A stretch of 27,891 bases of DNA from Lachnospiraceae bacterium UBA7205 (GTDB lineage: Bacteria; Bacillota; Clostridia; Lachnospirales; Lachnospiraceae): the NCBI GenBank assembly GCA_002490665.1, contig DKUL01000023.1:18752-46642 (forward strand), in the 5' to 3' direction. Both the position numbers and the translations under genes were made by a program. The number at the start of each line of letters is the position of its first letter. Position 1 is the first letter of the stretch. Positions 7,991 to 14,917 of this stretch are shown here, piece by piece. The notes beneath the pieces were generated by a model. It was not told the DNA's origin. It did no database searches and worked only from the letters and a program-made list of their open reading frames with translations.

Positions 7991-9676
7991 TTATCCTTTC
8001 CATTCCCCATTTCGCAGGAATTCCCCTGCCATGTCATCTGCCTTCTGAATAATGTCCTTTGAAAACCCTATGATTTCCAACAGCTTAATCGCATTTCTGG
8101 TGTGCGCCCTTCCCCCGAGAAGCCTGTATGAGAACAGCACGTCCCCATCCTTTACCTCCTCCTCAAAATGGCAGTTATCATAGCACCGCGCAAGCAGATG
8201 GGTCAGCTCAATGTCGTGTGTCGCCGCAAAACAATAAATCCCTGTCTCTGACAGTTTTTCCAGAATCTGGGCAGATGCCGCAATTCGTTCCACAGTATTG
8301 GTTCCCCGCAGCACTTCGTCCACAAAACACAAAAGCGGATTCTGGCTGTCCGCAGCCGCAGCATCCATAATGCGCTTCAACGCCTTGATTTCCACAATAT
8401 AATAGCTCTCGCCATTGTCCAGGTTATCCCTGAGCGCCATGGAAGAATAAATCCGGTAGTAATTTCCCACATATGCTTTTGCCGCACAGGTATGGATTGT
8501 CTGCGCCAGTATCGCATTCACCGCAGTCATCTTGAGAAACGTTGATTTTCCCGACGCATTGGATCCGGTGATAATCATCCCCCTGTTCTGGGAAAAGCTG
8601 TTTGCCACCGGATTGTCAATACAGGGGTGAAATCCCTCCGTTATCACAAACTGTCCGCATCTGCCGGATGTTAACTGCGGCACACAGTAATATGGCAGCG
8701 CTGCCCTGAAATATCCTATGGATATCACCGCATCAATATAGCCGATATCTTCCACAAGCTCACTGATTTCCTGTCTGTTCTTCTGGACAATGTTCAGCAT
8801 CTTGTTAAAACGGATGATATCAATATGTGTGAGCATTTTGATATAGTCAAAAAGAATCTCCCCGATACTTCCTGTCGAACTGTTCATCTTGAGCACCATG
8901 CCGGAGTTTTTCTCAAAATCCCTGAACTTGGCTCTCTTTTCTTTTAAGCCTGTGACATACCCCTGCATTTCCGTGCCGTAATCCAGCTTTATCATGTCGT
9001 CCGCGCAGCGGATCATGCGCATGATATAAGAGAAGGTTGTCACATACGGCGCAGCCACACCCTTTTCTTTCATATATATCACAATATTCACGCAGGCTGC
9101 CGCGATGACCAGCGGAACGCCAAGTGATGTCCGCACGAAAACAAGCGCGATGGATGCCAGCAGCAGAATTATGCAGCCATAATGCACTTTATTGCTGCGC
9201 ACGCCTAATTCGCCAAGATAGTCCATGTAATCAGAAAGGGAATACTGCCCTGTGTACCCCAGCGCATTCAGGTGCATCATCGTGTCCAGCCTGTCTTTTT
9301 CATGTTCCATCATATAACAGATATGCCTTTCCATTGCAGCAGACTTCCCATCCTCCATCTGTGGATGCCGCAGCATGTCGTACAGATACTCCTCGCCCGA
9401 CGAGGACTGCGTAAAGTCTGCCCGGGAAAATACGGCATCCATGCCAAGGTCATTCCATGTGATATCGTCTATATCATCCTTCTGCTGCCTGTGGCGGTAA
9501 TATCTTGATATCCTGTCCATTTCCGCCGTGCCGTAATCGTTCTTTCGGAATGTTCCATACAATTCCTTTAGCTGGCTGCGGTATATTTTTTTACGATTTC
9601 TCTCCTCAGCTGCACCGCGAATCATCACATACAAAAATACAGCAAACAGTAGTATTAGCAAAATCAGCATTTCCAT
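7991..9676 (-). CDS. Membrane-associated MutS-family ATPase (no mismatch-recognition domain)
   Basis: A 561-residue protein whose C-terminal third is a MutS ATPase domain: Walker A TGSNASGKSTFLK (~residues 365-377), CFVDEVLRGTNTVER (Walker B/signature region) and FAATHDIEL (His switch). The MutS N-terminal mismatch-binding domains are missing. There is an N-terminal membrane helix (about residues 3-22) and a hydrophobic pair around residues 170-205, so it is probably membrane-bound. Similar 'MutS family DNA mismatch repair protein' genes are common in Firmicutes, but their role is unproven. The start at 9676 has GAGGG ten bases upstream; an alternative upstream start would overlap cdd. The stop is 4 nt before rnhA. 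Confidence 0.85.
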   Translation of the reverse strand: MEMLILLILLFAVFLYVMIRGAAEERNRKKIYRSQLKELYGTFRKNDYGTAEMDRISRYYRHRQQKDDIDDITWNDLGMDAVFSRADFTQSSSGEEYLYDMLRHPQMEDGKSAAMERHICYMMEHEKDRLDTMMHLNALGYTGQYSLSDYMDYLGELGVRSNKVHYGCIILLLASIALVFVRTSLGVPLVIAAACVNIVIYMKEKGVAAPYVTTFSYIMRMIRCADDMIKLDYGTEMQGYVTGLKEKRAKFRDFEKNSGMVLKMNSSTGSIGEILFDYIKMLTHIDIIRFNKMLNIVQKNRQEISELVEDIGYIDAVISIGYFRAALPYYCVPQLTSGRCGQFVITEGFHPCIDNPVANSFSQNRGMIITGSNASGKSTFLKMTAVNAILAQTIHTCAAKAYVGNYYRIYSSMALRDNLDNGESYYIVEIKALKRIMDAAAADSQNPLLCFVDEVLRGTNTVERIAASAQILEKLSETGIYCFAATHDIELTHLLARCYDNCHFEEEVKDGDVLFSYRLLGGRAHTRNAIKLLEIIGFSKDIIQKADDMAGEFLRNGEWKG

Positions 9677-9689
9677 GAATTCTTTTCCC

Positions 9690-10100
9690 TCACGATAAGT
9701 TTTCCGGTCCGAAGCCATGCGGCAGCATTTCCCCGAGTGTTTTTTCCAGGTAATTGTCCTCCGATACTGCCGTGATGACGCGGAATGTCTCCGGATTGCA
9801 AAATTCCATCATGACCTGCCTGCACACGCCGCACGGATAGGCAAAATCAGCCGGTGCGCCCTCATAGCCGCCGACAATCGCAATCGCCTCAAACGACCGC
9901 TCGCCCTCGCTTACTGCCTTAAAAAAGGCTGTCCGCTCCGCACAGTTGGTCGGGGTATATGCCGCATTTTCGATATTGCATCCCTGGTACACCTTTCCTT
10001 CTTTTGTCAAAAGCGCGGCGCCCACCTTGTACTTTGAATAAGGAACATATGCACGCTCCCTCGCTTCCAGTGCCTGACGTATCAATTCTTTATTGTCCAT
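9690..10100 (-). CDS. cdd: Cytidine deaminase
   Basis: A 136-residue homotetrameric-type cytidine deaminase that converts cytidine and deoxycytidine to uridine and deoxyuridine in pyrimidine salvage. Zinc ligands and the catalytic Glu are visible: TNCAER (Cys53, Glu55) and PCGVC (Cys90, Cys93). The length equals that of the B. subtilis enzyme. The ATG at 10100 gives the family N-terminus MDNKELI; GGAGGG sits unusually close, and a TTG three codons earlier is possible. First gene of a unit with the MutS-like ATPase and rnhA. Confidence 0.95.
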   Translation of the reverse strand: MDNKELIRQALEARERAYVPYSKYKVGAALLTKEGKVYQGCNIENAAYTPTNCAERTAFFKAVSEGERSFEAIAIVGGYEGAPADFAYPCGVCRQVMMEFCNPETFRVITAVSEDNYLEKTLGEMLPHGFGPENLS

Positions 10101-10118
10101 TCCCTCCAACTCCCATCT

Positions 10119-10134
10119 GCCCGCTTTCGCGGGC
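10119..10134 (-). promoter_or_regulatory. GAAA-tetraloop hairpin in the cdd 5' UTR
   Basis: On the minus strand GCCCGC and GCGGGC pair around a GAAA tetraloop about 20 nt upstream of cdd, just before its ribosome binding site. A run of six T residues lies on its 5' side, so it is not a terminator for cdd transcription. It may stabilise the mRNA 5' region; no specific function can be assigned. Confidence 0.4.
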
Positions 10135-10193
10135 GTAAAAAATAAGTCATACAGTCTATTATACCCATTCGGACTAGTATAATATCTGGCGAT

Positions 10194-10222
10194 ATTATAT
10201 CACATTGTGTAATTTGTAACAA
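10194..10222 (-). promoter_or_regulatory. Sigma-A-type promoter of the cdd operon
   Basis: On the minus strand TTGTTA (10217-10222) and a perfect TATAAT (10194-10199) are 17 bases apart, about 95 nt upstream of cdd. A second TATAAT-like element lies nearer the gene but has no good -35 box. The promoter marks the end of the core-genome side; A+T-rich accessory DNA begins beyond it. Confidence 0.65.
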
Positions 10223-10578
10223 CCAGACACTTTATAAAAAGTTAGGATGAAACCAGGTCATGGCTAATTAAAGGTAATCAAAAGAGGAAAGGAAAAGCAC
10301 AATCCAGACGGAACTGGCGATACCGTCAACAAATATTTGTGGTTTTACAAGATGGGTGCTATAATTGGGAACAGCAAGTCCCAGCATGGGGAGAATGGCA
10401 GGATTGGACTGCGAAATTGCAGATGTAATTGAACTGGTAAAAGACTAATCCGTGGCTAAAAGCCGTAAAAATAGCGACAGACACCGATGTCCAGTGCGAA
10501 ATTAATGGCATTTCTCGCTTTGTGTCGTGTTCTTCAGCGCCAGAAAAAGGTAGTCTGTATGCGAAAGGAGGAAAACTT
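10223..10578 (+). other. Gene-free left edge of the accessory island
   Basis: I see no complete gene here. Short open stretches rich in Trp, Gln and Lys codons around 10260-10430 end in stops and have no start or Shine-Dalgarno; they may be remnants. A candidate plus-strand promoter for the XRE gene is TTGTGG (10337-10342) - 17 bases - TATAAT (10360-10365). Confidence 0.35.
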
Positions 10579-11262
10579 GTGAATCCAAAAGAGATAGGAG
10601 CTTTCTTAAAACAGCTCCGTAATGAGAAAGAAATTACACAGGAGCGGTTAGCAGAGATTTTAGGGGTTTCAGGAAGAACCGTTTCCAGATGGGAAACAGG
10701 GACAAATCTGCCCGACCTTAGTATTCTGGTAGAGATTTCTGAATTCTACGATGTGGAAATCAAAGAAATTCTAAATGGAGAAAGGAAAAGCGAGAATATG
10801 GATAACGAATTAAAAGAAACATTATTAAAAGTTGCCGACTACAATGAGTTCGAAAAGCAGCGAGCCGCTAAAGTTGGAAATCTTTCGTTTGGCATTATGT
10901 TTCTGGTATGTGCCATAACGATTGTAGTGCAGATGCTTATGACAGGAAATCTTTCCCTCATTATCGGGGAAACAGTAATTTTGTTTGCCGGAGGACTGAT
11001 TTATATTTTTGGCATTGTAAAAAACGGAGCATGGAATGGAGCAATGACGAAAAACGCTCCAAAGAAAGACTTAATTGTCAGCTTAATGTGTGTAGGAATA
11101 TTCAGTATCCTGTTTTTCTTGATATTAAAGAAAAATGCGACTACTCCACAAGCAATCGGCATAACAGTTTGTTTTTTCATTGTTCTTTCGATAATATCAT
11201 ACTTTTTACTTAGAAAACTTGCGTATCTTTCTCAGAGAAAGTCTGACAAATTGAAAGACTGA
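10579..11262 (+). CDS. XRE-family regulator with C-terminal membrane domain
   Basis: A 227-residue protein. Residues ~1-65 form a Cro/C1-type helix-turn-helix (IGAFLKQLRNEKEITQERLA, then SGRTVSRWETG), likely DNA-binding. Residues ~95-215 hold four hydrophobic helices (IMFLVCAITIVVQML, LIIGETVILFAGGLIYIFG, LMCVGIFSILFFLIL, IGITVCFFIVLSIISYFLL) ending in a Lys/Arg-rich tail. This suggests a membrane-tethered one-component regulator. The start is the GTG at 10579, with AAAGGAGG seven bases upstream; an ATG 19 codons earlier has no ribosome binding site. The DUF6483-like gene follows after 24 nt and is probably co-transcribed. The target and signal are unknown. Confidence 0.85.
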   Translation: MNPKEIGAFLKQLRNEKEITQERLAEILGVSGRTVSRWETGTNLPDLSILVEISEFYDVEIKEILNGERKSENMDNELKETLLKVADYNEFEKQRAAKVGNLSFGIMFLVCAITIVVQMLMTGNLSLIIGETVILFAGGLIYIFGIVKNGAWNGAMTKNAPKKDLIVSLMCVGIFSILFFLILKKNATTPQAIGITVCFFIVLSIISYFLLRKLAYLSQRKSDKLKD

Positions 11263-11286
11263 AATGGCTTCGCGGGAGGGCAAACT

Positions 11287-11679
11287 ATGGATTTTAATGA
11301 CGAAAAAGACTACATCATGCGTATCATCAAAGAGATGGTAAGGGTGCTTTTTTCTCTAATGTTAGGAAAACAATATAAGTCTGTCGAACTGCCGGAAGAA
11401 AATAAATATGAGGTTTCTGGTAAAGCATTAGAGGAATTTGAAAAAATGGTTGACGCCGGTCTCATAAACGAAGCGGAAAATATACTGTTGGAAAGCATTG
11501 ACTATACCAAAAAAGAGGAGGTTCTTGCCGCAATATTATTCTATCAATATGTAAGCGAAAAGGATAATGATTTTCTGGCAGCACACAACTACTCCAAAGA
11601 GGAAGCGTTGGATGGAATTAAAAGACTGGCACAGCAGCAAGGATATGGTCAAATCACTTCGTTGCTTATGGAAACCTAG
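11287..11679 (+). CDS. DUF6483-like small protein
   Basis: A 130-residue soluble protein. The opening DEKDYIMRIIKEMVRVLFSLMLGK matches, from memory, the start of DUF6483 proteins of gut Firmicutes. The rest is predicted all-helical with a short tetratricopeptide-like character (AGLINEAENILLES, LAAILFYQYVSEK). No enzymatic motif is visible. GGGAGGG lies seven bases before the ATG. It directly follows the XRE regulator; such small proteins are often paired with a membrane-tethered XRE gene, but the function is unknown. Confidence 0.7.
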   Translation: MDFNDEKDYIMRIIKEMVRVLFSLMLGKQYKSVELPEENKYEVSGKALEEFEKMVDAGLINEAENILLESIDYTKKEEVLAAILFYQYVSEKDNDFLAAHNYSKEEALDGIKRLAQQQGYGQITSLLMET

Positions 11680-11721
11680 CCATGCGCTATTTCCGAAAAC
11701 AGAATATGATATTAAAAGACA

Positions 11722-11764
11722 GCCGTTGCAGGAACCGCTAAATTTCCCGCAACGGCATTTCCTT
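11722..11764 (+). terminator. Probable terminator after the XRE/DUF6483 unit
   Basis: GCCGTTGC (11722-11729) and GCAACGGC (11749-11756) form a perfect 8-bp stem followed by ATTTCCTT. It lies about 45 nt past the stop codon of the DUF6483-like gene. The T tract is short and interrupted, so termination may be inefficient. Confidence 0.5.
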
Positions 11765-12011
11765 ATCTCCGCTTCATCCTACTCAACGATGAATCCTTAT
11801 ATGCCGGAGTTTTCTTCATAACAATCTTTAAAACCGTGCGCTCCTGCTCCAATCATCACAGGGGAAGCTACCCTTCCCCTGCGCCGGCTCTGCCAGCTAC
11901 CCCTTTGTGGACTCGCCGCCCGAAAATCTTTCAGAAAGCCTATTCCATTTAGCAAGTTAAAGCTGTATAATAGAGCCAGCGATAAATCGGGATTTAAGGA
12001 AAGATATCAGA
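11765..12011. other. Intergenic remnant with hairpin and promoter of the acetyltransferase gene
   Basis: No intact gene. CAGGGGAAG (11859-11867) and CTTCCCCTG (11873-11881) form a perfect 9-bp hairpin inside a locally G+C-rich stretch (about 11840-11920) unlike its A+T-rich surroundings. Read on the minus strand this stretch has protein-like but interrupted phrases, so it is probably a decayed mobile-element fragment. A -10 box TATAAT at 11966-11971 likely serves the acetyltransferase gene; its -35 region is poor. Confidence 0.4.
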
Positions 12012-12554
12012 ATGGATCAAATTTTATTAATAGAACCTCAAAAGATGTATGCGGATGAAATATGGAAATTTCGCCAGGAAATTTTAGAATGTGACGCTGA
12101 AAATGAAGATCAATTTGCAGGCTGTATATCACTTGATGTAAGTAAGTCCTCTGAAGAGTGGATAAAAATATGTGAACTTAGAAAAAGTGAAGAAACATGT
12201 GATGATGCAGGAACAACTGTTCCTTCTCATATATACTTAGCTGTACGCAAGAGAGATGATAAAGTTGTAGGTGTGATAGATTTGCGTCATCATATAAATC
12301 ATCCTATTCTCGGAACGTGGGGAGGGCATTGTGGGTATTCGGTGCGTCCTTCTGAACGCGGCAAAGGTTATGCAAAAGAAATGCTTCGGCTGAATATACA
12401 AAATGCAAAGTCAATGGGAATAGAAAAACTTCTTATCACTTGTAATATTGAGAATGCAGCAAGTGAAAATGTAATAATTGCCAATGGTGGGGTTTATGAG
12501 AAAATCATAGATGTTGATGGATGTAAGATGAAAAGATATTGGATTACCGTATAA
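12012..12554 (+). CDS. GNAT family N-acetyltransferase
   Basis: A 180-residue GNAT-fold protein. Acetyl-CoA binding motif A is visible as GYSVRPSERGKGYAKEML (about residues 110-127), preceded by the strand KVVGVIDLRHH and followed by ITCNIENAASENVIIANGG, the usual motif B region. The substrate cannot be read from the sequence. AAGGAAAG lies upstream of the ATG, within a leader containing AATCGGGATTT, a motif shared with two other genes of the island. It is monocistronic and A+T-rich like its neighbours, consistent with accessory cargo. Confidence 0.85.
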   Translation: MDQILLIEPQKMYADEIWKFRQEILECDAENEDQFAGCISLDVSKSSEEWIKICELRKSEETCDDAGTTVPSHIYLAVRKRDDKVVGVIDLRHHINHPILGTWGGHCGYSVRPSERGKGYAKEMLRLNIQNAKSMGIEKLLITCNIENAASENVIIANGGVYEKIIDVDGCKMKRYWITV

Positions 12555-12746
12555 GAAGTAAATAACTTCCATTTTGTAGAATAAAAGCATAAACAAGGGG
12601 TTGTTAGAAAAAAACTGTCTATCAACCTCTACATCAATTATCTTTTGTGCGAACTTGTAAACCGTTTACTACATAATATTTTCTTACAATAACTATTTTT
12701 AATAAATGACTGCTAATGTCTGTTATGGAATGAGGAGGATGTTTCT

Positions 12747-13157
12747 ATGAATGGAAAAGAAGTTAGAGTGGGGGCTTGTTTGTTAGTTGGCGACATTAAT
12801 AAAATGGTACGATATTATAGGGATATACTTGGGTTTACCACTGACTGGGATGGTGGAAGCTTTGCCGAATTTGAAACCGCAAGCGGAAAAACCACTTTAT
12901 TTATGTATAGTAGAGAGGAATTCGTAAAAGCAATCGCCCAAGAGTATGTTCCACCCAAAGGTTTAAATCAGACATTTGAGATTGCATTATGGTTGCCGTC
13001 TTATAAAGATGTGGATTTAGAATATGAACGTCTTTCCAAATTAGATGTTCAATTTCCTTGTGGAGCACCAATGACATTTGATTTTGGTGTTCGAAATTTC
13101 TACGTGGCTGACCCGGAAGGCAATCTTTTAGAAATATGTAGTATGAATGAAAAGTGA
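12747..13157 (+). CDS. VOC family protein (glyoxalase/bleomycin-resistance fold)
   Basis: A 136-residue protein with the paired beta-alpha-beta-beta-beta modules of the vicinal oxygen chelate superfamily. Recognisable parts are ACLLVGDINKMVRYYRDILG, FAEFETASGKTTLFMYSR, FEIALWLPSYKDVDLEYERL and FYVADPEGNLLEICS. The final Glu in NLLEIC matches a VOC metal-ligand position, but the usual first His at the N-terminal strand is not evident. It may therefore be a binding protein rather than a metalloenzyme. GAGGAGGAT precedes the ATG. The substrate is unknown; antibiotic binding is one possibility. Confidence 0.82.
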   Translation: MNGKEVRVGACLLVGDINKMVRYYRDILGFTTDWDGGSFAEFETASGKTTLFMYSREEFVKAIAQEYVPPKGLNQTFEIALWLPSYKDVDLEYERLSKLDVQFPCGAPMTFDFGVRNFYVADPEGNLLEICSMNEK

Positions 13158-13179
13158 GAAAAGGGAAACCTTGTGAATG

Positions 13180-13383
13180 ATGAGGCATCTGCATATTTCT
13201 CTCAAGATATAATCGGACATATTCAAGTGGCTCATCTATTGCCAAAGCATTTAAGGCACATTCAGAGCAGGGAGTAGTTTTCAATCCTTCTTCTGCTTTA
13301 TTGCAGTCTGCCCATAAAAAGCAGTCTGCATATGTATATACAACAATGCTGTTATGGTGGATATTGTATGTTGCGTAAATCAT
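13180..13383 (-). pseudogene. Truncated small-protein gene, possibly DUF6061-like
   Basis: On the minus strand an open frame from the ATG at 13383 encodes a plausible ~65-residue piece (MIYATYNIHHNSIVVYTYAD ... IDEPLEYVRLYL). It resembles, from memory, small DUF6061-type proteins in its YN-x-V-x-Y beginning and PLEY ending. Near 13185 the frame stays open but runs antisense through the VOC gene, so the original 3' end appears lost. GAGGA lies about 14 bases before the ATG, and the frame is also open upstream to 13425. I read it as a gene truncated when neighbouring cargo was acquired. Confidence 0.35.
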
Positions 13384-13697
13384 ATTTATTTTATCTGTCC
13401 TCTTTTCATTTATTTTTAAAAGCATTTCAATCAGTTTACCAATTTCCGTATATTTTGTGTTATACTGTTTTATATGATTTTGTTTCCCTCATTTTTTCCC
13501 ACGATGCGAAGCTTCGTTTATCTGGGTTTGTAATGCCCTGTGGGAAGATATAACACAAGGGAAACTTTAAGGGAAAGCTCACCTGCAATAAGCTTAGTGT
13601 TTTCAAGGGTTAGCAGGGATTTTAATAAAAAAATATAACAACTAATAGTTCCCTTAAAAATCATCAAGTAACAATCGGGATTTGGGAGGTATTCAAA
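13384..13697. other. Gene-free region upstream of the 2H phosphoesterase gene
   Basis: No intact gene is seen. The minus strand has a short open stretch around 13385-13475 (IKQYNTKYTEIGKLIE) that could be the tail of a lost gene. The last 25 bases carry AATCGGGATTT and GGGAGG, forming the ribosome binding site of the next gene. Confidence 0.3.
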
Positions 13698-14270
13698 ATG
13701 AAAGCGACGATAGTTTTAATTGCAGATAACGACGCAGAGAATTATGGTAGACGGTTGATGCTGGAAGCACATAAGTATGGAAAGATGGGATTTGAAATGG
13801 CAAGACTGCCACAGCATGTTTCCCTAAAGCAGCCATTTGCGATTCCATCTTTAGAGAATATGGAAGTATTCTTTGATGCCTTTGTAAAGGAGTTAAGTCC
13901 ATTTGATATTGAATTTGTGGATATATATGTATTCCCATCTAATGTATTGGGCGGAACTGAATCGGGATGCATGAGTTTGCGGGTAAAAGAAACACCGCAA
14001 CTTGTAGATGCACAGAAAAGATTAAACGAGGAATTATATCAATTATTTGGACCATGCCCGGCAGAACATGATGATGACTATGTTTTTCATATGACGTTTG
14101 CTATTGGCGGTGCGGACTATGAATCCTATCAAAGAGCTTATGATGTATTGATAAAAAACGATTATAAGCAGATATTTCGGTTCAGCAAACTGGGGTTGCT
14201 ATATTATGACGATGACAATATCACTCCAGGAACATACTTTTGTTATAAGGTTTGTGATATTCCGCTTTGA
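13698..14270 (+). CDS. 2H phosphoesterase superfamily protein (2'-5' RNA ligase-like)
   Basis: A 190-residue protein with the two His-containing motifs of the 2H phosphoesterase fold: QHVSLKQPF (His40) and VFHMTFAI (His131), about 90 residues apart as expected. The family includes LigT/ThpR RNA ligases and 2',3'-cyclic phosphodiesterases acting on nucleotides or RNA ends; the substrate here is unknown. GGGAGG lies before the ATG within the shared AATCGGGATTT leader. It stands alone, followed by the tiny peptide gene at 14339. Confidence 0.8.
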   Translation: MKATIVLIADNDAENYGRRLMLEAHKYGKMGFEMARLPQHVSLKQPFAIPSLENMEVFFDAFVKELSPFDIEFVDIYVFPSNVLGGTESGCMSLRVKETPQLVDAQKRLNEELYQLFGPCPAEHDDDYVFHMTFAIGGADYESYQRAYDVLIKNDYKQIFRFSKLGLLYYDDDNITPGTYFCYKVCDIPL

Positions 14271-14338
14271 TGCGTTCCTTTTAGGAAAACAGATATGTAG
14301 TAAAAAGCGGCAAATCGGTATTTACGGAGGTTAATGCT

Positions 14339-14410
14339 ATGGGAAATATAGTTGGAGCGATTGTATATGCGATTGTGTCATCGGTTATGATAGAGAAAAG
14401 AAAAAAGTAA
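14339..14410 (+). CDS. Tiny hydrophobic peptide, 23 residues
   Basis: The 23-codon frame encodes MGNIVGAIVYAIVSSVMIEK plus RKK. It has one hydrophobic stretch long enough to span a membrane (residues 3-18) and a positively charged end. ACGGAGG eight bases before the ATG is an excellent ribosome binding site, set within the AATCGG leader motif shared with two other island genes. This makes translation likely. It is followed by the repeat copy at 14426 and a strong terminator. Type I toxin-like or small membrane-modulator roles are possible; there is no direct evidence for either. Confidence 0.5.
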   Translation: MGNIVGAIVYAIVSSVMIEKRKK

Positions 14411-14425
14411 AATTCCCATTTATTG

Positions 14426-14459
14426 AGCTGAAGAGCAAGTCAGAAAATGATCTGCTCCA
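14426..14459. repeat. 34-bp direct repeat, left copy
   Basis: It matches 32 of 34 bases of 16697-16730. The copy contains an imperfect hairpin, GAGCAAGTCA/TGATCTGCTC, with one A-C mismatch and one G-T wobble. It begins 15 nt after the stop of the 23-residue peptide gene. The two copies bracket the attenuator and ABC transporter gene. Confidence 0.8.
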
Positions 14460-14468
14460 ATTTGGACT

Positions 14469-14530
14469 ACCTCCTTTGATTAACAAAACGGTTGGCGAAC
14501 CTGTTTTTATTATATCAAGGGAGGTTTTTT
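14469..14530 (+). terminator. Strong intrinsic terminator before the ABC transporter unit
   Basis: ACCTCCTTTGAT (14469-14480) pairs with ATCAAGGGAGGT (14514-14525) over 12 bp with one G-T wobble and runs into six T residues. The loop holds a further GGTT/AACC hairpin (14490-14501). It should end transcripts coming from the 2H/tiny-peptide genes and insulate the transporter. Confidence 0.75.
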
Positions 14531-14616
14531 ACACAACGCTAAAACTATTCCAAGCCCTATTCATTTTCCTTATTCAAATTAAAATTCTGGTTATCCTGCC
14601 AGCCATGCAAAGCTTA

Positions 14617-14645
14617 TTGACAAAAACAATGAAAAATGCTATTTT
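14617..14645 (+). promoter_or_regulatory. Sigma-A-type promoter of the ABC transporter leader
   Basis: A perfect TTGACA (14617-14622) is followed after 17 bases by TATTTT (14640-14645). The predicted start is near 14652, giving a 5' UTR of about 350 nt before the transporter. The leader contains several hairpins and a leader ORF. Confidence 0.65.
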
Positions 14646-14650
14646 GTAGA

Positions 14651-14715
14651 GGTAGTAATTCAATTCGTCCATTCGCGTATTACTACCGTAGAAATTGAGA
14701 ATCGTATTTGCGATT
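14651..14715 (+). promoter_or_regulatory. 5'-end hairpins of the transporter leader RNA
   Basis: GGTAGTAAT (14651-14659) and ATTACTACC (14679-14687) form a perfect 9-bp stem right at the predicted transcript start. A second small stem, AATCG/CGATT (14700-14704 with 14711-14715), follows. The first could protect the 5' end or be an operator-type palindrome. Confidence 0.5.
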
Positions 14716-14734
14716 TGAATAATGTTGGATGTTG

Positions 14735-14812
14735 AAAATCTTCCCCATGAATGGCAAAACATACCCAAAAGTATTTGGGCTGTTTCTGTTGTCTTTATGG
14801 GAAGATTTTTTT
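14735..14812 (+). terminator. Leader terminator 1 (attenuator candidate) of the ABC transporter
   Basis: AAAATCTTCCCCAT (14735-14748) pairs with ATGGGAAGATTTT (14797-14809) with a single bulged C, followed by a seven-T run (14806-14812). Inside the loop is a CCCAAA/TTTGGG hairpin (14764-14769 with 14774-14779). Because it sits downstream of the promoter and upstream of the gene, it would stop most transcripts unless conditionally overcome. Frames across it (ATG at 14722 or 14729) lack a ribosome binding site. Confidence 0.65.
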
Positions 14813-14845
14813 GTTTGGAAAAAGAGAATGGAGGTGAATTTATTT

Positions 14846-14917
14846 ATGAAATACATCCGAGGTATTTACTCAGTACAGTTGATACAACTGTTAGCAGATT
14901 GTGCTGAGGATAATTGA
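14846..14917 (+). CDS. Leader peptide, 23 residues, upstream of the ABC transporter
   Basis: The ATG at 14846 has GGAGGTG nine bases upstream and opens a 23-codon frame (MKYIRGIYSVQLIQLLADCA, then EDN). Its codons 9-12 form the left arm of the following hairpin, and its stop codon lies in that hairpin's loop. This is the geometry of a regulatory leader peptide: a ribosome stalled on it would prevent the hairpin. The known analogue is bmrB before the B. subtilis bmrCD multidrug transporter. The peptide sequence itself is not one I recognise. Confidence 0.6.
   Translation: MKYIRGIYSVQLIQLLADCAEDN

Noticed and set aside
7986..8037. Longer rnhA start at 8037
   Set aside because: It would overlap the MutS-like gene by 47 bases and add a non-family tail. 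The ATG at 7986 has AAAGGA at ideal spacing.
14722..14907. Frames of 61-62 codons starting at 14722 and 14729
   Set aside because: No ribosome binding site precedes them, and they run straight through the terminator stem. The 14846 start, with GGAGGTG, is the credible leader ORF.
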